This document shows, in pieces, positions 16,276 to 24,510 of a stretch of DNA of 64,000 nucleotides. A model generated the notes under the pieces. The model searched no databases, was not told the origin of the DNA, and saw only the letters and a list, made by a program, of their open reading frames with translations. Position numbers and translations under genes: made by a program. Origin of the DNA: Clostridia bacterium (GTDB lineage: Bacteria > Bacillota > Clostridia > Christensenellales > Borkfalkiaceae); assembly GCA_017399945.1 (NCBI GenBank), contig JAFQAQ010000004.1, positions 124,001 to 188,000 of the forward strand. Reading direction: 5' to 3'. Within the stretch, counting starts at the first letter, position 1; each line of letters opens with the position of its first letter.

Positions 16276-16763
16276 GCTTGGAATAATTGTCTTCTATTAT
16301 CTTGCGACTTTTTGGTCACTTGACCTTCAATCTTATATTTCTTTAAGATAAAGTGAGTTTGCACTCCCACTATACCGTCTATTATACTAAGTTTTTCGGA
16401 TACGAATTTTGCAATATCAGTAATTTCTTCCCCTTCTACAAACACTGCAAGGTCAAACCCACCGCTCATTAAATACAAACTTTTTACTTCGGGGAAATTA
16501 TAAATCTCTTCTGCGCAGGCATCGAACCCACAAAGTTTTTGTGGCGCTACTTTAACTTCTATAAGCGCTTGAACGGTCTTTTGTTTTATGGCTTCGGTAT
16601 TTAATATGGCGGCGTACTTAACGATAACGCCGTCGTCTTCAAGACTGGCGACTGCCTCTTTAACAGTTTGTTCGCTTTCGCCAAGCATATCGGCTACTTG
16701 CTTGTTGGTATATCTAGCATTTTCGCTAAGTAGTTTTATGATTTCATTTTTAATCTTTTCCAT
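16272..16763 (-). CDS. Lrp/AsnC family regulator
   Basis: 163 aa. An N-terminal winged helix (about 5-55, TNKQVADMLGESEQTVKEAV) precedes the RAM ligand-binding domain (about 65-145, with LMSGGFDLAVFVEG). I start it at the ATG at 16763 because GGAGGG lies 5 nt upstream; an earlier in-frame TTG belongs to that site. Overlap with the aminotransferase gene suggests local, probably amino-acid-responsive, control. Confidence 0.9.
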   Translation of the reverse strand: MEKIKNEIIKLLSENARYTNKQVADMLGESEQTVKEAVASLEDDGVIVKYAAILNTEAIKQKTVQALIEVKVAPQKLCGFDACAEEIYNFPEVKSLYLMSGGFDLAVFVEGEEITDIAKFVSEKLSIIDGIVGVQTHFILKKYKIEGQVTKKSQDNRRQLFQA

Positions 16764-16795
16764 ATCGCCCTCCAAGAAGGTTTTATTCTTTATAT

Positions 16796-16824
16796 ATTTT
16801 AACTTGTTAAACGCCTTTTGTCAA
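16796..16824 (-). promoter_or_regulatory. Promoter of lrp-aminotransferase operon
   Basis: TTGACA (16819-16824) and TAAAAT (16796-16801) on the minus strand with 17-bp spacing. Confidence 0.7.
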
Positions 16825-16879
16825 TCTAAAACTTGATTTTTACATTTTCTTATGGTAACATATTACGCAGGTGATATTT

Positions 16880-17140
16880 ATGGTAAGAATTTGGGCAAAA
16901 GTAATGCAAAAAGACAAAATCTTAAAGCAGTTCGTATACGAAAACGACGGTCCAATGGACTATTCGCTATTTTTCGACTATCTAAAAGACATTTGCGAAA
17001 CCTTGGATATCCCCACCCCCGTTTTGATTAAAACCCACCTTTTCAACTACGCCAAGTACAACGTGCTTAGATTTAAGGCAGATGATTTTGTCGAAAGTAT
17101 AAATTTCGACAAACTCGTTCTCGAAAACGCTTTACTATAA
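16880..17140 (+). CDS. Conserved hypothetical protein
   Basis: 86 aa, soluble, no signal peptide. Features are an N-terminal beta-type VRIWAKVMQKDKILK and a C-terminal DFVESINFDKLVLE. It has the look of a short protein conserved in Clostridia but with no known role. The start is the ATG at 16880 with AGGTGA upstream. A TTGATT-17-TAACAT promoter match lies in the gap, divergent from the lrp promoter. Confidence 0.65.
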   Translation: MVRIWAKVMQKDKILKQFVYENDGPMDYSLFFDYLKDICETLDIPTPVLIKTHLFNYAKYNVLRFKADDFVESINFDKLVLENALL

Positions 17141-17144
17141 AATT

Positions 17145-17180
17145 AGTGATGGACCATCCATCACTTTTATTTTTTTAATT
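17145..17180 (+). terminator. Terminator
   Basis: Stem AGTGATGGA / TCCATCACT followed by a T-rich run. Confidence 0.75.
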
Positions 17181-17233
17181 TTGGTATATTCCTTTAAATA
17201 ATGCGCAAGATTATTTTTAGAGGGGGATTTTTT

Positions 17234-17449
17234 ATGAAAACTGCTTCTGTTTTGGCCCTTTGCCTTGTTATTATCGGCGCGTTAGTTTGGCTTACCGTGG
17301 GAATTTTCAACTTTAATTTCGTTGCATTCCTTTTCGGTGCCGGCGGTGGCGCTGTGGTGAGTAGAATTATTTATTCACTAGTTGGGCTTTCGGGCTTGTG
17401 GCTAATTTTCTATTGGGTTGTTTATAATCCGTTTAGAACGTTAGACTAA
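17234..17449 (+). CDS. DUF378 family small membrane protein
   Basis: 71 aa with two hydrophobic segments (about 5-25 and 43-64). The pattern IIGALVWLTVGIFNFNFVAFLFG, then SRIIYSLVGLSGLWLI, is the DUF378 signature. Function unknown. The ATG at 17234 follows GGGGG. It is followed by a terminator shared with queT. Confidence 0.85.
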   Translation: MKTASVLALCLVIIGALVWLTVGIFNFNFVAFLFGAGGGAVVSRIIYSLVGLSGLWLIFYWVVYNPFRTLD

Positions 17450-17457
17450 TACTAAAA

Positions 17458-17490
17458 AAATCCGTTGCAATTATGCAACGGATTTTTGTT
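17458..17490. terminator. Bidirectional terminator
   Basis: Stem ATCCGTTGCA / TGCAACGGAT with flanking A and T runs between the DUF378 gene and queT. Confidence 0.85.
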
Positions 17491-17492
17491 TT

Positions 17493-18002
17493 TTATAGAT
17501 ATTCCACTCCGCGTGATTTAAGGCGTGATAACACCGTGTATACGATTGTTCCTATAACGTAAACGGATAACGATTGGCTGATAAATAGCGATAATACCGA
17601 AAGTATATACACCGTTTGCATTTGCCCTGAAAACCAATACCAAATAAGTGGTAAAAACAAGGCGTTCAGCAAAACGGGAAAAAGCCCACCCAAAAAGATT
17701 TTTAAGGGTGTTTTTTTGATTAGTTTGCTAATTATATAGGTAAACACGCATGCGACGAGAGTTATTACGCTACCTAAAATAACGTCGTAAATAGGCAGTC
17801 CACTTATAAGGTTAAACAAAATGCAACCTATAAAAAGCGCAGGGATACTTTCTAAGTATAAAAGTGGAAGTAAAGTCAGTCCTTCGGACGGGCGAAACTG
17901 CACCACGCCACCTGAAATTGGCATAGTGATAAACGATAGTGCGACGTAAAGCGCTGAAATTACGCCTGCGCGCACTAAAACTAGCGTGGAATTTTTTTGC
18001 AT
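17493..18002 (-). CDS. queT: QueT-type queuosine-precursor transporter subunit
   Basis: 169 aa, about five or six transmembrane helices. GVVQFRPSEGLTLLPLLY near 35-52 matches the QueT family, substrate-binding (S) components of ECF transporters for queuosine precursors. The preQ1-type riboswitch in its leader independently supports preQ1 or a related deazapurine as ligand. The start is the ATG at 18002; the reading frame extends upstream, but through the riboswitch. No ECF A/T components lie nearby, as is usual for group II ECF systems. Confidence 0.85.
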   Translation of the reverse strand: MQKNSTLVLVRAGVISALYVALSFITMPISGGVVQFRPSEGLTLLPLLYLESIPALFIGCILFNLISGLPIYDVILGSVITLVACVFTYIISKLIKKTPLKIFLGGLFPVLLNALFLPLIWYWFSGQMQTVYILSVLSLFISQSLSVYVIGTIVYTVLSRLKSRGVEYL

Positions 18003-18036
18003 AAAAAAACCTTTCGGCAAAATAAAAGAAAGGTTA
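18003..18036 (-). terminator. Riboswitch-controlled terminator of queT
   Basis: On the minus strand AACCTTTC / GAAAGGTT forms a stem ending in seven T residues directly before the ATG. Its 3' half also contains the GAAAGG ribosome binding site. A 10-nt segment in the loop and 3' arm (TTTGCCGAAA) is perfectly complementary to the aptamer loop, giving the mutually exclusive antiterminator. Confidence 0.8.
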
Positions 18037-18040
18037 TACA

Positions 18041-18078
18041 CTCGGTTTTTTTGTGAAGTGTTTGCCGAAAACCTTCTA
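18041..18078 (-). promoter_or_regulatory. preQ1-I riboswitch aptamer
   Basis: The minus strand reads a short stem GAAG / CUUC whose loop holds UCGGC-AAACA, followed by an A-rich tail ACAAAAAAA and CCGAG. Loop CGG pairs with tail CCG to close the H-type pseudoknot of preQ1-I, and the conserved C follows the pairing segment. It is coupled to a terminator and lies upstream of queT. Confidence 0.8.
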
Positions 18079-18091
18079 TTAGAATAGTTAC

Positions 18092-18120
18092 ATAATACTC
18101 CTTTTTTTATCTTTTTGCAA
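18092..18120 (-). promoter_or_regulatory. Promoter of queT
   Basis: TTGCAA (18115-18120) and TATTAT (18092-18097), 17 bp apart on the minus strand. Confidence 0.65.
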
Positions 18121-18160
18121 GTTTTTAAGGGGGATAGCGTGGTGTTTTTTATAAAAAGTA

Positions 18161-18189
18161 TTGACAAACACGTCAAAACATTATATATT
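18161..18189 (+). promoter_or_regulatory. Promoter of lysine riboswitch transcript
   Basis: Consensus TTGACA (18161-18166) and TATATT (18184-18189), 17 bp apart, immediately before the aptamer. Confidence 0.8.
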
Positions 18190-18196
18190 ATCTAAG

Positions 18197-18358
18197 TAGA
18201 AAATAGAGGCGCAAGTTTTATGATAAATCGTGACGGGGTTTTAGCCACGGTGGGAAAGGAAAACTTGCCGAAGTTTATCGGTTGCCCAAAACCGATTTGC
18301 TGGGCGCACGGGAAATACCTTTGCGACTGTCATACTTTGTATGGAGTGCTATTTGTAT
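18197..18358 (+). promoter_or_regulatory. Lysine riboswitch (L-box) aptamer
   Basis: The conserved L-box blocks occur in order: AGAGGCGCAAGTTTTATGA at the 5' side, GGAAAGGAAAACTTGCCGAAG, GCTGGGCGCACGGGAAA, GACTGTCAT and TGGAGTGCTATTT. AAATAG (18201-18206) pairs with CTATTT (18349-18354) to close P1. Lysine binding should favour the downstream terminator and turn the transporter off. Confidence 0.95.
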
Positions 18359-18368
18359 TTTGGTATAT

Positions 18369-18402
18369 TGCCACGGTATAAATGCACCGTGGCTTTTTTA
18401 TT
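18369..18402 (+). terminator. Riboswitch-controlled terminator
   Basis: GCCACGGT / ACCGTGGC hairpin followed by TTTTTTTA, between the lysine aptamer and the coding region. Confidence 0.9.
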
Positions 18403-18431
18403 TAGGAAAAACTTATGAAAAGGAGTATATT

Positions 18432-20090
18432 ATGCTAAACGAAAAGAAATTTTTCAATGCTAAGAGCATTGCGCTTATCGTTGCTTCAATAGTTATAATT
18501 GCGCTTTTAATCGTTGCAACTACGACTAGTGAAGTTACCGGTACTGCGTGGGCGTTATTGCCACCCTTTATTGCTATCGGGCTTGCTCTTATAACCAAAG
18601 AAGTTTTCAGTTCTTTGTTCTTCGGTATTTTATCCGGTGCTATTTTAGCGGCTAATTGGAGACCTGCTGAAACTATCAACACCGTTATCGATACCGGTCT
18701 TACCGCCGCCGTTGCTGACAGCGCAGGTATTTTCATTTTCTTAGTTGAACTTGGAATTCTTGTTGCGCTTATCAACAGAGCAGGTGGTAGCAAGGCTTTT
18801 GGCGAATGGGCTAAAACGCACGTTAAATCTAAAGCAGGCGCTGCTATTTGCACTTTCGTGCTTGGCGTTTTGATTTTTATTGACGACTATTTTAACTGCT
18901 TAACCGTTGGTTCGGTTATGCGCCCCGTTACCGATAAACATAAGATTAGCCGTTCTAAACTTGCTTATCTTATCGACGCTACTGCCGCTCCTATCTGTAT
19001 GATTGCCCCAATCTCTTCTTGGGCTGCTGCCGTTAACCAATACGCTAACAACCCACAAGAAGGTTTGCAATTGTTCGTTGCGGCTATTCCTTTTAACTTC
19101 TATTCTCTTTTAACCTTCGTTTTTATTATCGGTATTATCCTTATGAAACTCGATTTCGGTCCAATGAGAAAACACGAAAGAAACGCTATGAAAGGTGACT
19201 TGTTTAGTGGCAAAAAGGTTTCACAAGAAGTTGAAGAAGAAAGTTCTAGGGGCAGAGTTATCGACCTTGTTCTTCCTATCGTAGTTCTTATCGTTGCGTG
19301 CGTCGTTGCACTCGTTTACGTTGGTGGTTTCTTTGGCGTTGACTATTGGGGCGACACCGCGCAAGCAGGTAACTTTATCGGCGCTTTTGGTAATACAGAC
19401 GCTTTCGTTGCTCTTCCTTGGGGTGGTTTGGTTGCTCTATTATTTACCATCGTTTACTTTGCTCTTCGCAGAGTAGTTGCTTTTGGCGATTCTATGAAAG
19501 CTCTTCCAAAAGGCTTTATCGCAATGGTTCCTGCTATCTTTATTTTAACCTTTGCAACTGCGCTTAAAAACATCACTAACGGCGAACTTAACGCCGCAGG
19601 TTTCGTTGAAAAAATGATGGCTGGTTTCCCAGAAGGTTTAGCTAAGTTATTGCCAGCAGTTATTTTCTTGGTGGCTTGCGTTATCGCCTTTGCTACGGGT
19701 ACTTCTTGGGGTACGTTCGGTATTCTTATTCCTATCGTACAAAGCATGTTCCCAAATAACCCCGAAATGATGGTCGTTGGTATTTCTGCTTGTCTTGCAG
19801 GCGCTGTTTGCGGTGACCACTGCTCGCCAATTTCCGATACTACTATTATGAGTAGCGCGGGCGCTGAGTGCGAACACATCAACCACGTTTCCACGCAAAT
19901 ACCTTACGCGCTATTCGTTGCAATCATATCTTTCGTTTGCTACGTTATCGCTGGATTTGTCCCCGTTTGGTATATCGCACTTCCAATCGCTATTGGCATT
20001 ATGATAGTTGCGCTTATCGTTACCAAAAAGGTTACTAACAAAATTTACGCTAACGAAGATAACGAAGACCAACAAGTAGTTGAAGCGTAA
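18432..20090 (+). CDS. NhaC-type antiporter, probable lysine transporter
   Basis: 552 aa with about a dozen transmembrane helices and NhaC family landmarks (FIDDYFNCLTVGSVM near 140-155, TGTSWGTFGILIPI, GDHCSPISDTTIMSSAGAECEHINH near 460). NhaC paralogues under L-box control have been proposed as lysine transporters in other Firmicutes, and the riboswitch here points the same way. Direction of transport is not shown by the sequence. The start is the ATG at 18432 with AAAAGGAG upstream; earlier in-frame codons lie in the riboswitch. Confidence 0.9.
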   Translation: MLNEKKFFNAKSIALIVASIVIIALLIVATTTSEVTGTAWALLPPFIAIGLALITKEVFSSLFFGILSGAILAANWRPAETINTVIDTGLTAAVADSAGIFIFLVELGILVALINRAGGSKAFGEWAKTHVKSKAGAAICTFVLGVLIFIDDYFNCLTVGSVMRPVTDKHKISRSKLAYLIDATAAPICMIAPISSWAAAVNQYANNPQEGLQLFVAAIPFNFYSLLTFVFIIGIILMKLDFGPMRKHERNAMKGDLFSGKKVSQEVEEESSRGRVIDLVLPIVVLIVACVVALVYVGGFFGVDYWGDTAQAGNFIGAFGNTDAFVALPWGGLVALLFTIVYFALRRVVAFGDSMKALPKGFIAMVPAIFILTFATALKNITNGELNAAGFVEKMMAGFPEGLAKLLPAVIFLVACVIAFATGTSWGTFGILIPIVQSMFPNNPEMMVVGISACLAGAVCGDHCSPISDTTIMSSAGAECEHINHVSTQIPYALFVAIISFVCYVIAGFVPVWYIALPIAIGIMIVALIVTKKVTNKIYANEDNEDQQVVEA

Positions 20091-20112
20091 AAATTAAATT
20101 TAGCTTAAATTA

Positions 20113-20144
20113 TTTTCGCCCGTGGGATATCCCACGGGCGAAAA
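20113..20144 (+). terminator. Terminator or attenuator after the lysine transporter
   Basis: Perfect 16-bp palindromic stem TTTTCGCCCGTGGGAT / ATCCCACGGGCGAAAA. The T run after it is poor, so some read-through into the next gene is possible. Confidence 0.7.
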
Positions 20145-20172
20145 TAAATTTATTAATATTAAGGTTATTTTT

Positions 20173-20817
20173 ATGGATAAACTTATCGATAGAGTTCACC
20201 AATACCTTTTAAGTGTTGGTATGACTGAAAAACAAATTGAAAATTTTGATAGTGGCTCGGTTTACCTTGCCCAAGAAATCGCTATCTACGCTTTGCAAAA
20301 TAACGTTATGCCAGACGGCAAGCCTTACGTTGTGTTCGTTTTAGATATGCTTAACGATTATCAAAAACTTATCGGCATAAAAGACGACGACCCATTTTGC
20401 ATTGACGTAGACCTTTTAGTGGGCGAGTTTAATTTCCCTTATAACGGTGCGCAAGAAGTTATCGTTTTGCATAACGTTATTGACCATTCTAACGTAAGCT
20501 TAGAAGAAATTAGGCAAACTTATGAAGATTTTGGGTTGGGCGCATACTTTAAACTTTATATAGAAAAACCACTCACCCTATTAACCTATAAACTTTGCCA
20601 AAATAAAGAAAACTTTTTGTGGGATATCGTAGAGGACCAGACGGCTTGTTTAGTTAAGTGGTTGCATTACAAATCTTGTTTAACCCCTCCACCACAAACC
20701 GAGGAAGAAAAACAAGAAGTTAAAAAACTTGAAATGCTAGTTAACCTTATGGAACTAAAATGGGATTTTGCAAACAAGGCAAACGCTTACCTAGAAAAAT
20801 TTAATAGTAAAAAATAA
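20173..20817 (+). CDS. Hypothetical protein, possible degenerate HD-like fold
   Basis: 214 aa, all helical in character, soluble. LHNVIDHSNVSLEEIRQTYEDFG (about 98-120) looks like the LLHDvvEDTdvTleeI..FG stretch of RelA/SpoT-type HD hydrolases, but the key HD pair reads HN, so a metal-dependent phosphohydrolase would be inactive. The resemblance is by eye and may be chance. The start at 20173 lacks a strong ribosome binding site. It lies after the lysine transporter and may share its transcript. Confidence 0.5.
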   Translation: MDKLIDRVHQYLLSVGMTEKQIENFDSGSVYLAQEIAIYALQNNVMPDGKPYVVFVLDMLNDYQKLIGIKDDDPFCIDVDLLVGEFNFPYNGAQEVIVLHNVIDHSNVSLEEIRQTYEDFGLGAYFKLYIEKPLTLLTYKLCQNKENFLWDIVEDQTACLVKWLHYKSCLTPPPQTEEEKQEVKKLEMLVNLMELKWDFANKANAYLEKFNSKK

Positions 20818-20819
20818 AA

Positions 20820-20850
20820 AAAGCACCGAAAATTCGGTGCTTTTTAGTTT
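20820..20850. terminator. Bidirectional terminator
   Basis: Stem AAAGCACCGAA / TTCGGTGCTTT with flanking A and T runs. Confidence 0.85.
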
Positions 20851-20883
20851 TATTTGTTTTAGTTTTGTTGGTTTGTTTTAGTT

Positions 20884-22269
20884 CTATTTGCTTAGATGCC
20901 CTGCTTTTTTAAAGTTGCCTTTTGCAGGAAGAAGATTTCTATAAAAGGTTGCAACTACCGTGCTTGGCTGAGAATATTTTGACCAAGTGTTATGTGGAAG
21001 TCCACACTCATAAGCACAGAACAACACTTCATCATAACGTTTTGTAACCCCCCAAGTCGTCATCATAATTCCGTCAGACTTGCCTTGTTTTACCATATCA
21101 ACGTGGGCAGTAACGTTTCTTCCGGTAAACCAACTTGTGCCACCCCACGCAGAGCCATACACGTTATAGCCCTTTTCTTTAAGGTGAGCAGTGGTTACTA
21201 CGGGCGCTTTATTAACGCTATATTGCCAATCGCAAATAATAGTTTTTGGATTTAATCCTTTAAGCAAATCGTATGGGTGTTCGCATTGAGCGCAATAAAA
21301 CACCCCTGCATCCTTGTCGTATTCAGGTATCATTTCCTTATTTAAAAGCATATCACCCCAAACGAAAGGAATATATCCGTCTGCAACCACTTGGTCGGTG
21401 AGCGTTTTCATAAATGACGCAACCTTTTCTGGTGGCAAATATTTTTTTCTGTACAAATACGCCTCGTCAAAGCCCAAGTGATAATATTTCTTTTCAAATT
21501 GAGATTGGTCCACGAATTCACAAAGTTCTTTTCTTATTGCGTTAAGAAGGTCGATAACCTTTGGGTTTTCTACGTTAAAACACCATCCGTTAGGCGAATA
21601 GAGTGGTTGGTATTTTACGTCAACGTCCAAAAGGGCGTGTTCGCCGTGTTCTTCACCATAACCCGAAGCGTGCCCCAAGGAGTTAAACATTGGGACGATT
21701 TGAAGCCCAAGGTCGTTACCTTCCTTGAATAGTTTTTTAAGTTTGCGCTTGCTTATTGCTTTTTTGTTTACCATACCCTTTGGCAAACACTTAAATCCAA
21801 AATTATTTCTAAATTCTACAACTAATATTTTATATTGTATTAAAGCGCAAAAACGAATAAATCTTCTAAAATCAAAGGCGTTTGTCGGGCACATCACGTG
21901 TATGGTTCTTTCCTTAACGCAAAAATTCCCGTGGATTTCGCCACAAGCGATAACAATATCCAAAACTTCTGCCGTGGGATTGTTTTGCATGCGCATAATC
22001 AAAGTCATTACCCCACGAATTAAACTAAGTTTATCGGTTGCAACAACGCAATATCCGTTTTCTTCTATATTAATCGCATACTCGTCGCCTTGGTTTAGGG
22101 TGGGTGCTTTGCACTCGCCTGCTCGCAAAACAAATTCTTCCACCACGTTATCTAAAACGAGAGTGCTTTGCTTTAAGGAAAAACCCTTCCAAATTTCTCT
22201 TAAAGGCCTAGTAATTACGCCGTCTGGCGCGCTGACTTTTTCCACCTTTTTAACCTTGTAAAAATCCAT
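20884..22269 (-). CDS. GH20-type beta-N-acetylhexosaminidase
   Basis: 461 aa. An N-terminal alpha/beta region precedes a TIM barrel with YYHLGFDEAYLY near 262-273. HLGFDE matches the GH20 HxGxDE motif, in which Glu is the acid/base and Asp orients the substrate N-acetyl group for substrate-assisted catalysis. There is no signal peptide, so it acts on imported HexNAc oligosaccharides. Start at the ATG at 22269 with GGGGAAAG upstream rather than an earlier GTG. A TTGACA-16-TATATT promoter precedes it. Confidence 0.82.
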   Translation of the reverse strand: MDFYKVKKVEKVSAPDGVITRPLREIWKGFSLKQSTLVLDNVVEEFVLRAGECKAPTLNQGDEYAINIEENGYCVVATDKLSLIRGVMTLIMRMQNNPTAEVLDIVIACGEIHGNFCVKERTIHVMCPTNAFDFRRFIRFCALIQYKILVVEFRNNFGFKCLPKGMVNKKAISKRKLKKLFKEGNDLGLQIVPMFNSLGHASGYGEEHGEHALLDVDVKYQPLYSPNGWCFNVENPKVIDLLNAIRKELCEFVDQSQFEKKYYHLGFDEAYLYRKKYLPPEKVASFMKTLTDQVVADGYIPFVWGDMLLNKEMIPEYDKDAGVFYCAQCEHPYDLLKGLNPKTIICDWQYSVNKAPVVTTAHLKEKGYNVYGSAWGGTSWFTGRNVTAHVDMVKQGKSDGIMMTTWGVTKRYDEVLFCAYECGLPHNTWSKYSQPSTVVATFYRNLLPAKGNFKKAGHLSK

Positions 22270-22338
22270 AATCTTTCCCCTTTTTATATGGTTAAGTTTA
22301 ATATAACACACTGAATTTTTTTGTCAATACGAAAAAAT

Positions 22339-22372
22339 AAAAAACACCGAATATTTCGGTGTTTTTTTAATA
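22339..22372 (-). terminator. Terminator after the GH115-like gene
   Basis: AAAAACACCGAAATA / TATTTCGGTGTTTTT-type hairpin just after the stop codon, with runs on both sides. Confidence 0.8.
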
Positions 22373-22375
22373 CTT

Positions 22376-24376
22376 TTATTCTTGTGAATTTAGTTGGGCA
22401 ATAAACTGCTCTTTATAAACTTTGCATGCGTTTTGTAAAGATATAAAGGTTATAAAGTTTTTAGTAAATTCCCAATGATACCAATCTTTGAAAAAGCCTA
22501 AATCTAAATTCGATATATAATCGATTAAACTATCAATCGCATTTCTTGCGTAGTCAACGTACTTTATTTTTTCTTTTAGGTCTTGGGTTTTTTGCATTTT
22601 ATAAAAACCGTAGGTAACCGAATATATATCGTGCAAAATTTTACACCAAGTAATAAAAGTGACGTTTAATAGCCTTTGTTGTTGGGAGTCTAGTCCTTTT
22701 ATATCTTTGAACTCGTTAAAAAGTTTTTCAAACCCGTCTATTGCTTTAAGGGCGATATGGTCGTTTAAAAAGGTGTTTTTAACCACTTGCGCGTCGTGTA
22801 TGCCCGGTTCTAAAATACCTTCTATACACCACCTTATATGCATGTCGGTAAGCATAAACTTTTTGAAAGGCAAATCCCCGAACTCATGATAATAATAGTC
22901 GTCTTGCTGACAAATTGCTTTTAAGCACTCCTCACTTTCTACGGGGTGATTATCTATATATTTATTATATAAATCAATAATCTCTTGTCCTTTTTCCTTG
23001 CCGAATACCCTATAATAGTAATCGCCAAATTCTTTTGTTAAGTCGGCGTCGCCACAAGTCCAAGTTATTTTTGAAAAACATAAAATTGAACGGGTGAATT
23101 CTTTTATATTGCCAACGTTAAGCAGTGCGTAACTAACCTTTTTATCGTTATAGGCTTGGGACATAAAATACTGCATTTTTTGTGGAATAAACGATTCGCA
23201 ACAATGTTGTCCCGGCCAATAGCCAGCGTGATAATAAACGCCGTAATCAACGCTTGGATTATATTGGCTTTGATAAAAATCGTCCGCCCACATGCAATTT
23301 AGTCCTAAGTCGGAAAAGACTATTTTTACACCTTTTGGGATAGTTAGATATCCTTTGTTATACATTTCTGCCGCTTCACGCCAAAAGGTCGCCGTGCATA
23401 TTCCCTTTCCGTTGGTGTATTTTTGCACTATATCGTATTGAACTTTAATTGCTTCGGAGATAATTGCCCCTGCTTTTTTATAATCTTTTTCGATAGCAGA
23501 ATCCATCGTCCAAATTGCTTGGTCGGATTTGCCCCTTAAACCTAGTTGATAAACCACTCTTTCGTGTTTAGACCAAAGTTTTACGTAATAGCCCCAAATT
23601 TCTTCCATTACTTTTCTGTTGGTAATAAAAGAGTTCGTGCCTTTAAGTTTTTTGTCCTTTATATAGTTTTCCGATGCGTAACCGGAAACGCCACAAGGTT
23701 CGCAATGGTGTTGAGAAACGTATATACCACGTTTTGCGCAAATTTTAACCAATTTTGCGTCGTCCTTACTCCTTAAATCGTTAAAACTAGACGGGAAAAC
23801 CAAGTTAATTTTACACCTTAGCGCCGTTTCCACAACCATTTCAACGTTTAAGGGGTTCATAACGTGGTCAAAGTGAGTGTATGGAACGTTACGCTTGCCA
23901 CCGTTATATCTAAATAATGATAGATAGTCTTCGTCGTTAATAAACCAACCGCGTATCCCACTCTTTTTCGGTGCGTCTTCAAAAACTTGTTCTTCTATAC
24001 TTAGGTCGCTAACCTTTTCGGGTAATATCTGGTCGAACAAATAGGTGGGAATAACGCCTAAAAATTTATTGGAGAAATCGTATACGCCCCACATAGCGCC
24101 AAAATCGTCAAAACCTATTATATAAACCGAGTCGGTTTTAACGTTTATAACGTAACCTTCCTTTTTGGTTGGAAGGGTTAGCCCTTGTGGAATTTTTGCC
24201 TTTTGATTTTCCAAAGAACAAACTATAATTTGCGATTTAAGGTTTCCTTTAACCTTTTGTTTTTGCAAACCAACTAAATCCTTTTCCAAATCCTTGCCGG
24301 CAAGTTTCACCCAACTCTTTTCGCCTTTTAATACCTTTACCTTAGCAAGTAGATTGTCTTTTATAACGTTAAACAT
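22376..24376 (-). CDS. GH115-like glycoside hydrolase
   Basis: 666 aa. GIRGWFINDEDYLSLF (about 138), QLGLRGKSDQAIW (about 278), GVYYHAGYWPGQHCCE (about 386) and LLNVGNIKEF (about 427) follow the order and spacing of GH115 alpha-glucuronidases (RGiFINDE, GMRGdGD, GVYYHFDYVGgPR, NVGDlKP). The match is divergent, and the usual C-terminal GH115 domains seem shortened. No signal peptide. Known GH115 enzymes remove glucuronosyl residues from xylan or arabinogalactan; here the neighbours are HexNAc genes, so the real substrate may differ. Confidence 0.72.
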   Translation of the reverse strand: MFNVIKDNLLAKVKVLKGEKSWVKLAGKDLEKDLVGLQKQKVKGNLKSQIIVCSLENQKAKIPQGLTLPTKKEGYVINVKTDSVYIIGFDDFGAMWGVYDFSNKFLGVIPTYLFDQILPEKVSDLSIEEQVFEDAPKKSGIRGWFINDEDYLSLFRYNGGKRNVPYTHFDHVMNPLNVEMVVETALRCKINLVFPSSFNDLRSKDDAKLVKICAKRGIYVSQHHCEPCGVSGYASENYIKDKKLKGTNSFITNRKVMEEIWGYYVKLWSKHERVVYQLGLRGKSDQAIWTMDSAIEKDYKKAGAIISEAIKVQYDIVQKYTNGKGICTATFWREAAEMYNKGYLTIPKGVKIVFSDLGLNCMWADDFYQSQYNPSVDYGVYYHAGYWPGQHCCESFIPQKMQYFMSQAYNDKKVSYALLNVGNIKEFTRSILCFSKITWTCGDADLTKEFGDYYYRVFGKEKGQEIIDLYNKYIDNHPVESEECLKAICQQDDYYYHEFGDLPFKKFMLTDMHIRWCIEGILEPGIHDAQVVKNTFLNDHIALKAIDGFEKLFNEFKDIKGLDSQQQRLLNVTFITWCKILHDIYSVTYGFYKMQKTQDLKEKIKYVDYARNAIDSLIDYISNLDLGFFKDWYHWEFTKNFITFISLQNACKVYKEQFIAQLNSQE

Positions 24377-24468
24377 AACATCACCTCTAAAACTACTATA
24401 CCACTATAAAAAGTTGTAGTAAATAACATTTTCGGTTTTTTTATTCCCAAAAACTGACTTTGAGCATA

Positions 24469-24502
24469 AAAAAACTCCCACAAGTTATCCTTGTGGGAGT
24501 TT
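24469..24502 (-). terminator. Terminator of pckG
   Basis: AAAAACTCCCACAAG / TTGTGGGAGTTT hairpin with a T run on the minus strand. Confidence 0.85.
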
Positions 24503-24510
24503 AAGTTTAA

